Source of the DNA: Muribaculaceae bacterium
GTDB taxonomy: Bacteria; Bacteroidota; Bacteroidia; Bacteroidales; Muribaculaceae
Reading direction: 5' to 3'
Assembly (NCBI GenBank): GCA_009775265.1
Contig: VSPG01000020.1
Location: 1-37,042, forward strand
DNA: 37,042 nucleotides
The notes under the pieces were generated by a model, which was not told the origin of the DNA, did not search any database, and saw only the letters and a program-made list of their open reading frames with translations. The position numbers and the translations under genes were made by a program. Of the stretch, positions 15,231 through 24,028 are shown one piece after another. Within the stretch, counting starts at the first letter, position 1; every line of letters starts with the position of its first letter.

Positions 15231-16424
15231 ATGAAACACATTGCAACTATAATTCTGTGCTCATCCGCATTGCTTATGGCGTGCCGGGGCGGCAACGACG
15301 ATGCCGAGCTCGGCCATCACCACCATAATCATTCGCATGAGGCGGGGCACTCGCACAGCCATGAAGGACATACACATGCCGGCGAGGAAGCTGTGGAAGC
15401 TCCCGGCGGACATGATGAGGGAGAAATCGTGCTGATGCCGGATATGGCGCGGCGTTTCGGAGTGGAGGTGGACACTTTGGCCGCCGCTCCCATGGTGTCC
15501 TCTGTCCGTGCCACGGGGGTGGTGCTTGATGCTGCCGACGGCAGCGCCGTAGTGTCGGCTCCTGCGGCCGGAATAGTGCGTTTTGCCAAGGGAATAAGTC
15601 CGGGAACTGTGGTGCGTGCCGGTTCTACGGTGGCCATGCTGGACACACGCGGCGTGGCCGGAGGCGATGCCAATGCCGCGGCCAAGGCCGCGCTTGATGC
15701 CGCGCGCCGCGAGTATGAGCGCCTTGAACCGCTTCACGCCGACCGCCTCGTCACGGACGACGTCTATAATGCAGCCCGTGCCGCCTACGAAAGCGCTCGT
15801 GCCGCATATAGCTCGAGTGCCGCCGGAGGGCGTGTGGCGGCTCCCATCACCGGCACGCTTACTTCGCTTTCCGTGGCGCAGGGGCAATATGTGGAAGCGG
15901 GAGCGCCTATAGCTGTCATGTCGGCGGCCACGCGTCTGCTGCTCCGTGTCGATGTGCCTGAACGTCTCCGTAGCCGTATAGCTGCAGCCGATGGCGTGAA
16001 TATCCGCGTGCCCGGTTCGGAGGAAATCGTGACACTTGCCGCCCGCCGTGTAGCTTCGGCGCCTGCCGTGTCGGCGTCCATGCCGGGCTATGTCCCCGTT
16101 TACTTCGAGTTCGACAATGACGGCTCCGTGGCTCCCGGTTCCGCACTCGACGCATGGCTCACATCCGCCGGCTCCGGCGAAGCTGTGCTCAGCGTGCCGC
16201 GCACAGCCATTGCCGAGCAGCAGGGCGGCTATTTTGTTTATGTCCGCACCGGCGATGAAACATATGAAAAGCTGCCCGTGCGCCTGGGCGCGTCCGATGG
16301 TATGCGTGTCGTCATAGCGTCGGGTCTGAAAGGCGGAGAACGCGTTGTCACCCGCGGAGTCACAGCCGTAAGGCTTGCGGAAACTTCGGGAGTGGTGCCT
16401 GAAGGACATAGCCACAACCATTAA
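15231..16424 (+). CDS. RND efflux periplasmic adaptor lipoprotein with His-rich metal-binding segments
   Basis: 397 residues. A signal peptide ends in a lipobox (LLMAC, Cys18). Residues about 28-52 are strongly His-rich (GHHHHNHSHEAGHSHSHEG), and the C-terminus ends HSHNH. The lipoyl/barrel-sandwich region starts near 85 (VVSAPAAGIVRF) and closes near 205 (VAAPITGTLTSLSVAQGQYV), with a coiled-coil hairpin between and beta-barrel and membrane-proximal domains after. This is the CusB/CzcB type (membrane fusion protein), bridging the inner-membrane pump and outer-membrane channel. The His clusters suggest binding of zinc, copper, nickel or cobalt. It is first in a three-gene operon, 12 bases ahead of the pump gene. 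Confidence 0.92.
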   Translation: MKHIATIILCSSALLMACRGGNDDAELGHHHHNHSHEAGHSHSHEGHTHAGEEAVEAPGGHDEGEIVLMPDMARRFGVEVDTLAAAPMVSSVRATGVVLDAADGSAVVSAPAAGIVRFAKGISPGTVVRAGSTVAMLDTRGVAGGDANAAAKAALDAARREYERLEPLHADRLVTDDVYNAARAAYESARAAYSSSAAGGRVAAPITGTLTSLSVAQGQYVEAGAPIAVMSAATRLLLRVDVPERLRSRIAAADGVNIRVPGSEEIVTLAARRVASAPAVSASMPGYVPVYFEFDNDGSVAPGSALDAWLTSAGSGEAVLSVPRTAIAEQQGGYFVYVRTGDETYEKLPVRLGASDGMRVVIASGLKGGERVVTRGVTAVRLAETSGVVPEGHSHNH

Positions 16425-16436
16425 CCGTTACGGATT

Positions 16437-19400
16437 ATGCTCAATAAGATAATACACTGGTCGCTGCACAACCGTCTGGTCGTATTTGTGCTTGCAGTGG
16501 CCGTACTCATAGCTGGAGCCGTGGCTCTGTTCCGGACCGAAGTGGACATTTTTCCGGATTTGAACGCACCCACTGTTGTTGTCATGACAGAGGCTCCCGG
16601 CTATGCGCCAGAGGAAGTGGAGATGATGGTGACGTACCCTATCGAAACCGCCGTGAACGGGGCTTCCGGAGTCCGCCGCGTGCGCTCCACGTCCACTACG
16701 GGTTTTTCTGTCGTGTGGGTGGAGTTTGACTGGGGCACTGACGTGTACCAGGCCCGCCAGATTGTCACCGAGCGTCTCGGCACAGTGGCCGAGGCGCTAC
16801 CGTCCGGTGTGGCCAGCCCGGTGCTCGGCCCGCGTTCGTCCATTCTCGGCGAAATGCTGATAGTCGGCCTTACAGCCGACAGCACATCGCTGCTCGAGCT
16901 CCGCACATTGGCTGAAAAAGTAATCCGTCCGCGCCTGTTGGCCATGGGCGGCGTGAGCCAGGTGAGCGTGATAGGCGGCGACATGCGCGAATACCGCATT
17001 CAGATTCTCCCCGAACGAATGGCTGCCATGGGTGTCACGCTGGCCGAAGTGATGGAAGCCGTCGAAGGGCTGAACGACAATGCCTCGGGCGGAATCGTCA
17101 ATGATTTCGGCAACGAATATATAATAAAAGGTGCCATGCGCACCACCGACACCGACGAACTTGCCATGGCCGTCGTTAGAGCCGACGCCTCCGGCATCGT
17201 TACGCTTGCCGATGTGGCCCGTGTGGAAATTGCCGGCGCACAACCACGCTTCGGCGCCGCATCCGTCGAAGCCAAACCTGCTGTTATCATTACTGTGGCT
17301 AAACAGCCCGATGAGGGCACTATAGCGCTTACCGAACGTATAGAGGCCGCACTTGCCGACATGAAGCATACGCTTCCGGCCGATTTGGAAATGACGACAG
17401 ACATATTCCGCCAGAGCGACTTCATTTCGCGGGCGATAGGCAACCTTCAGAGCTCGCTGCTCGAAGGGGCGTTTTTTGTAGTCGTCGTGCTGTTTTTCTT
17501 CCTGATGAACCTGCGCACCACCATCGTGAGCCTTGTAGCGCTTCCTCTGTCCATAATCATAAGCGTGTTGCTGCTCCATTTCATGGGTTTCGGCATAAAC
17601 ACCATGAGCCTCGGTGGTATCGCCATCGCCATCGGATCTTTGGTCGATGATGCCATCGTCGACGTGGAAAACGTCTACAAACGTCTGAGGGAGAATCTCG
17701 CGCTTCCTCCCGGCGAGCGAAAGAGCGTGGTCGACGTAGTGTTCCATGCTTCGGCCGAGGTGCGTATGCCCATACTCAATTCCACGCTCATCATAGTGGC
17801 GGCGTTCCTGCCGCTTTTCTTCCTGAGCGGTATAGAAGGACGCATGCTCATCCCCCTTGGCGTGGCATTCATCGTGGCTCTCGCCGCGTCTACCATCGTG
17901 GCTCTTACGCTTACGCCGGTGCTGTGCGCCTATCTGCTCGGAAATCAGCGCCGGAACTCGTCGCTGTCGCACGAACCCCGCACGGCGGCGTGGCTTAAGC
18001 GGGTGTACTCACGCTCGCTTGCCGCCGCGTTGCGCAGGCCTAAGATGGTCGTCGGCTCCGTGGCTGTGCTTTTCATTGCTGCTCTCGCGCTGTTCTTTAC
18101 CCTCGGCAGAAGTTTCCTGCCCATGTTCAACGAAGGCTCGTTCACAATAAACGTTTCCACACTCCCCGGTATCTCGCTGGAGGAAAGCGACCGTATCGGG
18201 CGTGAGGCCGAGCGCATCATAATGAGTGTGCCGGAAATACGCACCGTTGCCCGCAAGACAGGCCGTGCCGAACTCGACGAACACTCCCTCGGCGTGAACG
18301 TGAGCGAAATAGAGGCGCCATACAGCCTTGACGAAAGTGGGCGTACTCGCGGCCAGGTGGCTCGCGAGCTGCGCGAAAAACTCAGTGCCATTCCGGGAGT
18401 GAATGTGGAGATAGGCCAGCCTATAAGCCACCGTATCGACGCGATGCTGAGCGGTGCGGAAGCGCAGATTGCCATAAAGATATTCGGCGACGACCTCCAG
18501 CGTCTCCATTCGCTCGGAAAGGAGTTGCAGGGGCTGGCGCGCACGGTACCCGGAGTGGTCGATGTCAATGTCGAGCAGCTCGTAGAACGCCCTGAACTCA
18601 TGATTCGCCCGCGCCGCGAGATGATGGCGCGCATGGGGCTGCGCATGCCCGATTTGAGGCGCGTGGTGGAAGTCGCGCTCGGCGGAGCTGTTGTCTCGCA
18701 GGTGTATGACGGCGGTGTGCCCTACGACGTAGTCGTGGTGCTTGACCCGGAATACCGTTCCGACCTGCAGAGCATTTCGGATATGATGATAGACACTCCT
18801 GCCGGCCGTGTGCCGCTGAGCGCGGTGGCCGAGGTGCGTTCGGCCACAGGGCCTGGCACTGTCAACCGCGAGAACGTGCAGCGGCGCATAATAATAAGCG
18901 CCAATGTGGAGGAGCGCGACCTGCGCAGCGCAGTGGAGGATATTCAGAAACTCGTGGGCGAGAAAATGACTCTTCCGCAGGGCTATGCCATAAGCTACGG
19001 CGGACAGTTTGAGAGCGAGGAGCGCGCGTCATCCACCCTTTTGTGGACGTCGCTGCTTGCCCTTCTCGTCATTTTCATGCTGCTTTACGGCGAATTCCAC
19101 GATGTGCGCCAGTCGCTGCTCATTCTCATCAATATGCCGCTTGCGCTCATCGGGGCAGTGTTTATACTCGTCGTCACAGGCTCCGACCTGAACATCCCCG
19201 CCATTATAGGATTCATATCGCTCATGGGTATAGCAACACGCAACGGCATGCTGCTCATAAGCCGCTACAATAATCTGCGCGAGGAGGGTTACAGCGTGGC
19301 CGATCGTCTCCGCATAGGCTCTGCCGACCGCCTGCTGCCGATTATCATGACGGCCCTCACCTCGGCGCTCGCGCTCATCCCGCTTGCTGTGAATGCCGAT

Positions 19401-19526
19401 GCGCCCGGCAATGAGATTCAGGCTCCGCTGGCTATCGTGATACTCGGCGGCCTGGCGTCGTCGACGGTTCTCAATGCCTATGTGGTGCCCGTATTGTATT
19501 CTATGATAAACCGAAAGAAGAAATGA
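16437..19526 (+). CDS. Heavy-metal-type RND efflux pump (CusA/CzcA family)
   Basis: 1029 residues, full length for the family. It opens with the typical first helix (about 12-32) and TEVDIFPDLNAPTVVV. Twelve membrane helices are arranged in two halves around large periplasmic loops; IGSLVDDAIVDVENVYKRL in helix 4 carries the acidic proton-relay residues, and VTGSDLNIPAIIGFISLMG is the equivalent region in the second half. The HME-RND assignment rests on overall similarity and on the His-rich adaptor next to it. The metal cannot be read reliably from sequence. It overlaps the TolC-like gene by four bases (19523-19526). Confidence 0.9.
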   Translation: MLNKIIHWSLHNRLVVFVLAVAVLIAGAVALFRTEVDIFPDLNAPTVVVMTEAPGYAPEEVEMMVTYPIETAVNGASGVRRVRSTSTTGFSVVWVEFDWGTDVYQARQIVTERLGTVAEALPSGVASPVLGPRSSILGEMLIVGLTADSTSLLELRTLAEKVIRPRLLAMGGVSQVSVIGGDMREYRIQILPERMAAMGVTLAEVMEAVEGLNDNASGGIVNDFGNEYIIKGAMRTTDTDELAMAVVRADASGIVTLADVARVEIAGAQPRFGAASVEAKPAVIITVAKQPDEGTIALTERIEAALADMKHTLPADLEMTTDIFRQSDFISRAIGNLQSSLLEGAFFVVVVLFFFLMNLRTTIVSLVALPLSIIISVLLLHFMGFGINTMSLGGIAIAIGSLVDDAIVDVENVYKRLRENLALPPGERKSVVDVVFHASAEVRMPILNSTLIIVAAFLPLFFLSGIEGRMLIPLGVAFIVALAASTIVALTLTPVLCAYLLGNQRRNSSLSHEPRTAAWLKRVYSRSLAAALRRPKMVVGSVAVLFIAALALFFTLGRSFLPMFNEGSFTINVSTLPGISLEESDRIGREAERIIMSVPEIRTVARKTGRAELDEHSLGVNVSEIEAPYSLDESGRTRGQVARELREKLSAIPGVNVEIGQPISHRIDAMLSGAEAQIAIKIFGDDLQRLHSLGKELQGLARTVPGVVDVNVEQLVERPELMIRPRREMMARMGLRMPDLRRVVEVALGGAVVSQVYDGGVPYDVVVVLDPEYRSDLQSISDMMIDTPAGRVPLSAVAEVRSATGPGTVNRENVQRRIIISANVEERDLRSAVEDIQKLVGEKMTLPQGYAISYGGQFESEERASSTLLWTSLLALLVIFMLLYGEFHDVRQSLLILINMPLALIGAVFILVVTGSDLNIPAIIGFISLMGIATRNGMLLISRYNNLREEGYSVADRLRIGSADRLLPIIMTALTSALALIPLAVNADAPGNEIQAPLAIVILGGLASSTVLNAYVVPVLYSMINRKKK

Positions 19527-20677
19527 AAAAAATAATCGTTATAGCGTCAATGGCCTTTGCCGCGTTCACGGCCGGCGCCACATGCCCTATGGACTCGCTT
19601 GCGGCAGCTATCGCCGATGCTAATCCGTCTTTCAAGGCTCGTTGCGCCGAATTGAAGGCCGGAAGTGCAGCCGCACAGGCCGATGGTATGCTTCCCGGCG
19701 TAGAAGTGGACGGCGAGCACCTTTGGGGTCGCGGTGGCGACAACCGCTGGGGCTTCGGCATAAGCCAGAGTTTTGACTGGCCGGGCGTGTATTCTGCAAA
19801 GCGCCGTGCGCGCCGTGCGGGAGACAATGCATTCTCGCAGCTCGCGGCTTCGGAGCGTGTAGAGCTTACCCTGGAAGCAAAGCTTGCTCTTATCGACCTC
19901 GTGGCTGCCCGCCGGAACACCGCGGTCATAGCTGAAATATATAAGAATGTGACCGAACTCACGGCGTTCACGCAAAAAGCGCTTGACCATGGGCAGGCCA
20001 CCATTCTCGACCTCCGCAAACTTCAGATAGAAGGCCTCGACATGGCGTTGAGGCTCGAACAGGCAGGGCAGGCGCAGTCCGAGGCTGTAGCCCGTCTGCG
20101 TGCTATGGGCTACGACGGGGATGTGCCCGAAGATATGGACTATCCCGAAGCCTCAGCAGATTATGCTGCGGCAGAATCCCGGTGGATGTCCTCGCCCGCG
20201 GTAAGGGCGTCGCAAAGCGGGGCGGAAGCGGCCGCTGAAAGAGCCTCCGCAGCGGCGCGTAGTGCGTTGCCCGGATTCTCGCTCGGCTATCGCCACCAGT
20301 TCGAGGGTGGCAACCATTTCAATGGCTTCAGTGTCGGCATCGCGCTTCCGTCGTGGGGAGTGTCGCGTGCCAAAGCCGCCGCCAAGGCCGAAGCGGAGGC
20401 CGCGCGCCTTCAGGCAGAGTCGCAGGTGGCTCAGACCGTGGCCGCGTTCGACGACGCGCGCCGTCGGCTCGAAGGGCTTTCCAGCCGTATGAAAGCCTAC
20501 GACGAAGCCCTGTCGGATGCCGATTACGTGGTGCTTCTGCGCAAATCCCTTGACGGCGGACAGATAAGTACGCTTACTTACATTCAGGAAATCAACTTCT
20601 TCCTTGAGGCACGGCTGTCGAGGGAGAATACGGCACGTGACTATCATGCCGCACTTGCCGTTATTAACAAGTATTGA
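19523..20677 (+). CDS. TolC-family outer membrane efflux channel
   Basis: 384 residues with a signal peptide (cleavage near residue 19, AFTAGA). It is predicted to be largely helical, with two repeated halves rich in Ala, Glu and Arg coiled-coil sequence (for example VELTLEAKLALIDLVAARRN and the later AKAAAKAEAEAARLQAESQV). Beta strands such as GFSLGYRHQFEGG and GFSVGIALPSWG form the barrel. At 384 residues it is shorter than the usual 420-480, but both halves are recognisable. It is translationally coupled to the pump gene (ATGA) and completes the tripartite system, with the channel exporting across the outer membrane. Confidence 0.88.
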   Translation: MKKIIVIASMAFAAFTAGATCPMDSLAAAIADANPSFKARCAELKAGSAAAQADGMLPGVEVDGEHLWGRGGDNRWGFGISQSFDWPGVYSAKRRARRAGDNAFSQLAASERVELTLEAKLALIDLVAARRNTAVIAEIYKNVTELTAFTQKALDHGQATILDLRKLQIEGLDMALRLEQAGQAQSEAVARLRAMGYDGDVPEDMDYPEASADYAAAESRWMSSPAVRASQSGAEAAAERASAAARSALPGFSLGYRHQFEGGNHFNGFSVGIALPSWGVSRAKAAAKAEAEAARLQAESQVAQTVAAFDDARRRLEGLSSRMKAYDEALSDADYVVLLRKSLDGGQISTLTYIQEINFFLEARLSRENTARDYHAALAVINKY

Positions 20678-20712
20678 TTAACTCTTGTGAAAATAGCATA
20701 AAGTTTGAACCC

Positions 20713-20768
20713 AACGTTGATGTAGGTGTTTTATTGGTAAACAAACCGATAAAACACCTACAAACGTT
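20713..20768 (+). promoter_or_regulatory. Long hairpin directly abutting the sodB start codon
   Basis: An 18-bp stem (20721-20738 with 20745-20762, one G-T pair) closes a six-base loop (AAACAA). It is extended by AACGTT on both sides (20713-20718 and 20763-20768), with a two-base bulge on the left. The right arm ends at 20768 and the sodB ATG begins at 20769. There is no T-run after the stem, so it is a poor intrinsic terminator for the efflux operon. It may be an mRNA leader structure controlling SodB translation or an operator palindrome. Confidence 0.75.
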
Positions 20769-21344
20769 ATGACATACGAACAACCCGCACTCCCCTATGC
20801 TGAAAATGCCCTCGAGCCTGTAATCAGCGCTGAAACTATCCGCTACCACTACGGCAAGCACGAAAAGGCATACATCGACAATCTTAACCGCCTGATAAAA
20901 GGCACCGAATTTGAGAATTCCGAACTCGAAGACATCATAGAAAAGGCCGACGGCCCGCTCTTCAACAATGCTTCGCAGGCATGGAACCACATCTTTTATT
21001 TCTTTACATTCTCGCCCGACGGCTCCCGCGAGCCCGGAGGAGAGTTACGAAAAGCCATAGAGCGTGATTTCGGCTCTTTCGAGAAGTTCAAAGACGCTTT
21101 CGTGGAAGCCGGTGCCGGACTTTTCGGCTCCGGATGGGTATGGCTTTCGCGCGACGACGAGGGCAAGCTCCTCATTACGCAAGGACGTAATGCCGGCAAT
21201 CCTCTGACCGACGGACTGACACCGCTGCTCACATTCGACGTATGGGAACACGCCTACTACATTGACTACAAAAACATGCGTGCCGACTATCTGCGCCGTC
21301 TTTGGGACATAGTGGACTGGGACGTGGTCGAATCACGATACTGA
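20769..21344 (+). CDS. sodB: Superoxide dismutase, iron/manganese family (Fe type)
   Basis: 191 residues, normal length. Metal ligands are His27 (YHYGKH), His74 (AWNHIFYF), Asp157 and His161 (FDVWEHAYY). The NHIFYFF and FGSGWVWL signatures are those of Fe or cambialistic enzymes, as in the well-known Bacteroides SOD. It converts superoxide to hydrogen peroxide and oxygen in the cytoplasm, important for an anaerobe meeting oxygen. It is separated from the efflux operon by 91 bases that are mostly a long hairpin. Confidence 0.96.
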   Translation: MTYEQPALPYAENALEPVISAETIRYHYGKHEKAYIDNLNRLIKGTEFENSELEDIIEKADGPLFNNASQAWNHIFYFFTFSPDGSREPGGELRKAIERDFGSFEKFKDAFVEAGAGLFGSGWVWLSRDDEGKLLITQGRNAGNPLTDGLTPLLTFDVWEHAYYIDYKNMRADYLRRLWDIVDWDVVESRY

Positions 21345-21388
21345 ACTGATAGCACTCAAAATTAAGCATAATGTGATGAATGGGAAAG

Positions 21389-21421
21389 GAGGCACTCGTG
21401 AGAGCACCTCTTTTTCTTTTG
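21389..21421 (+). terminator. Intrinsic terminator of sodB
   Basis: GAGGCACTC, loop GTGA, GAGCACCTC (21389-21410) form a stem with two internal mismatches. A T-rich run TTTTTCTTTTG follows directly. It lies 44 bases after the sodB stop. Confidence 0.7.
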
Positions 21422-21448
21422 TTATACATGAAAAATAACTTACCTTTG
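21418..21448 (+). promoter_or_regulatory. Promoter of the GH94 phosphorylase gene
   Basis: TTTG (21418-21421), exactly 19 bases, then TACCTTTG (21441-21448): a near-perfect Bacteroidota promoter. Its -33 box overlaps the T-tract of the sodB terminator. The leader to ATG 21474 is about 20 bases. Confidence 0.8.
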
Positions 21449-21473
21449 CAGAAAATACCATAGAACTATCCAC

Positions 21474-23912
21474 ATGAAATACGGACACTTCGACGACAAG
21501 GCGCGCGAATACGTGATTACGGAGCCGCGCACCCCGTGGCCCTGGATAAATTATCTCGGCAACAAAGATTTCTTCTCGCTTATCAGCAATACGGCCGGAG
21601 GCTACAGTTTCTATAAAGACGCCAAATTCCGGAGGCTCACCCGCTACCGCTACAACGGGGTGCCCATGGATGCCGGAGGCCGTTATTTCTATATCAACGA
21701 CGAGGGCACGGTCTGGAATCCCGGTTGGAAGCCATCCAAGACTCCTCTTGATTCGTACGAGTGCCGCCATGGCATGAATTATACAGTGATAAAAGGCGAA
21801 AAGAACGGGCTGGAAGCCAAGGCCCTTTTCTTTGTGCCGCTCGGCGAGCATGCGGAAGTGACGAAGCTCACACTCACCAATAAAACCGCCCGCGCGAAGT
21901 CCTTCAAATTGTTTTCTTTCATGGAGTGGTGTCTGTGGAATGCCGCCACCGACATGGAGAACTTCCAACGCAATTTCTCCACCGGCGAGGTCGAAGTCGA
22001 AGGCTCGGTCATATACCATAAGACAGAGTATAAGGAGCGCCGCAACCACTATGCGTTCTACTCCGTCAATGTGCCTGTGCAGGGCTTTGACACCGACCGC
22101 GAGACATTCATAGGCCTGTATAACGGCTTTGACGAGCCTGACGCTGTGCTCGAAGGCCGCGCGCGCAACTCTGTGGCGCATGGATGGTCGCCGGTAGCGT
22201 CCCATTATCTTGAAATCACTCTCCAGCCTGGCGAGAGCCGCGATCTTGTGTTCCTGCTCGGATATGTTGAGAATCCTCAGGATGAGAAATGGGAAAGCAA
22301 AGGTGTCATAAACAAGACTCGCGCCCGCGAGATGATGTCGCGTTTCGACACGGTCGCCAAGGTGGACGCCGCGTTCGAGGCGTTGCGCCGGTATTGGGAC
22401 GACCTTCTCGACCGTTTTGTGGTGAGCAGCGGCGACGAACGCCTCGACCGCATGGTGAACATCTGGAATCAGTATCAGTGCATGATTACGTTCTGTTTCT
22501 CGCGCTCGGCGTCGTTCTTTGAAAGCGGCATCGGACGCGGCATGGGCTTCCGCGACTCCAACCAGGACCTCGTGGGCTTTGTGCACCAGATTCCGGAGCG
22601 CGCACGCGAGCGCATCATCGACATTGCGTCCACGCAGTTTGCCGACGGCGGCTGCTACCACCAGTACCAGCCGCTTACAAAGCGCGGCAACAACGACATC
22701 GGCGGCGGCTTCAACGACGACCCCATGTGGCTCATATTCGGCACCGTGGCCTATATAAAGGAAAGCGGTGATTTCTCGATTCTAGATGAGCCGGTTCCTT
22801 TCGACAATCAGCCGGGTTCGGAGGTTAGCCTCATGGAGCATCTGCGTGTGAGTTTCAACCATGTTGTGGACAATCTCGGACCGCACGGCTTGCCTCTCAT
22901 AGGTCGTGCCGACTGGAACGACTGTCTTAACCTCAACTGCTTCTCGCAGGACCCCAATGAGTCGTTCCAGACCACGGAGAACAAGACCGAAGGCAGCAAG
23001 GCCGAGTCGCTGATGATAGCCGGCCAGTTTGTGGTTTACGGCCGCGACTATGTGGAGCTCTGCCGCCACATGGGGATGGTTGTCGAGGCCGACCGTGCTC
23101 AGAAGCATGTCGATGACATGGTGGAGGCCGTAAAACGCCACGGATGGGACGGCGACTGGTTCCTGCGTGCCTACGATTACTATGGCCGTCCAGTCGGGTC
23201 GCACACCAACAAGGAAGGGCAGATATTCATCGAAAGCCAGGGCTGGTGCACAATGGCCGGAATCGGACTTGCCGACGGCCTCGTGGAGCGCTCGCTCGAC
23301 AGCGTGAAGGAGCGCCTCGACTGCGAGCACGGCATAGTGCTGAACAATCCTGCATTCACGGAGTATGTGATGGAGTACGGCGAAATATCCACATATCCGG
23401 CGGGATATAAGGAGAATGCCGGAATTTTTGCGCACAACAACCCGTGGGTGATTATCGGCGAAACCGTTCTCGGACGCGGCGACCGCGCGTGGGATTATTA
23501 TCGTAAGATATGCCCTGCCTACCTTGAAGAAAAGAGCGACCTGCACAAAGTGGAGCCATACGTATACTGCCAGATGACGGCAGGCAAAGATGCCGCCCGT
23601 CCCGGCGAGGCTAAAAACTCATGGCTTACGGGTACTGCCGCCTGGAACTGGTACGCCGTCACGCAGTTCATTTTCGGAATAAGGCCCGGCTACGGCGGCC
23701 TGCTTGTCGACCCTTGTGTCCCTGCCGGATGGGACGGTTTCGAGGTCAAGCGCAAATTCCGTGGTGCCGACTATCGCATCGTGGTGAAGAATCCGTCGCA
23801 TGTGAGCAAAGGCGTGTGCGGGATTTTGCTCAACGGTGTGCCGGTGGAAGGCCCGGTTGTTCCTGCGCAGCCTGCCGGCAGCGAAAACGTTGTGGAAGTG
23901 ACAATGGGCTGA
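21474..23912 (+). CDS. GH94 cellobiose phosphorylase-like enzyme
   Basis: 812 residues, the length of known cellobiose phosphorylases. The N-terminal beta-sandwich domain (about 1-290) begins WPWINYLGNKDFFSLISNTAGG, typical of GH94. The (alpha/alpha)6 barrel has GRGMGFRDSNQDLVGFVH, IGGGFNDDPMWLI and GRADWNDCLNLNCFS, the last holding the presumed general-acid Asp. ESQGWCTMAGIG and the phosphate-binding TGTAAWNWYAVTQ region follow. It has no signal peptide, so it acts in the cytoplasm, cleaving a beta-linked disaccharide with phosphate to give a sugar 1-phosphate. Cellobiose is the most likely substrate by motif; close relatives act on other beta-glucosides. Confidence 0.9.
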   Translation: MKYGHFDDKAREYVITEPRTPWPWINYLGNKDFFSLISNTAGGYSFYKDAKFRRLTRYRYNGVPMDAGGRYFYINDEGTVWNPGWKPSKTPLDSYECRHGMNYTVIKGEKNGLEAKALFFVPLGEHAEVTKLTLTNKTARAKSFKLFSFMEWCLWNAATDMENFQRNFSTGEVEVEGSVIYHKTEYKERRNHYAFYSVNVPVQGFDTDRETFIGLYNGFDEPDAVLEGRARNSVAHGWSPVASHYLEITLQPGESRDLVFLLGYVENPQDEKWESKGVINKTRAREMMSRFDTVAKVDAAFEALRRYWDDLLDRFVVSSGDERLDRMVNIWNQYQCMITFCFSRSASFFESGIGRGMGFRDSNQDLVGFVHQIPERARERIIDIASTQFADGGCYHQYQPLTKRGNNDIGGGFNDDPMWLIFGTVAYIKESGDFSILDEPVPFDNQPGSEVSLMEHLRVSFNHVVDNLGPHGLPLIGRADWNDCLNLNCFSQDPNESFQTTENKTEGSKAESLMIAGQFVVYGRDYVELCRHMGMVVEADRAQKHVDDMVEAVKRHGWDGDWFLRAYDYYGRPVGSHTNKEGQIFIESQGWCTMAGIGLADGLVERSLDSVKERLDCEHGIVLNNPAFTEYVMEYGEISTYPAGYKENAGIFAHNNPWVIIGETVLGRGDRAWDYYRKICPAYLEEKSDLHKVEPYVYCQMTAGKDAARPGEAKNSWLTGTAAWNWYAVTQFIFGIRPGYGGLLVDPCVPAGWDGFEVKRKFRGADYRIVVKNPSHVSKGVCGILLNGVPVEGPVVPAQPAGSENVVEVTMG

Positions 23913-23938
23913 CGCCTGAAACTATCTGACTATTTTTG

Positions 23939-23978
23939 AAAACGGCTACGGGGGGGCCATTCGCCCCGTAGCCGTTTT
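23939..23978. terminator. Bidirectional intrinsic terminator
   Basis: AAAACGGCTACGGGG (23939-23953) pairs with CCCCGTAGCCGTTTT (23964-23978), a perfect 15-bp stem with a 10-base loop. A-rich and T-rich ends suit both strands. It separates the GH94 gene from the convergent zinc-ribbon gene. Confidence 0.88.
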
Positions 23979-24028
23979 AGCGATTTTTACACATCAGAAA
24001 CGCGCGCAATTGCAGTCTGTCCCGGCTT

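Noticed and set aside
15261..16421. Minus-strand frame of 386 codons, His/Arg/Gly-rich
   Set aside because: It is antisense to the efflux adaptor, which has a signal peptide and family motifs; composition is typical of a shadow frame.
16797..17972. Minus-strand frame of 391 codons
   Set aside because: Antisense to the RND pump gene, with no recognisable motif.
21333..22661. Minus-strand frame of 442 codons
   Set aside because: Antisense to the GH94 gene, whose domain structure is complete.
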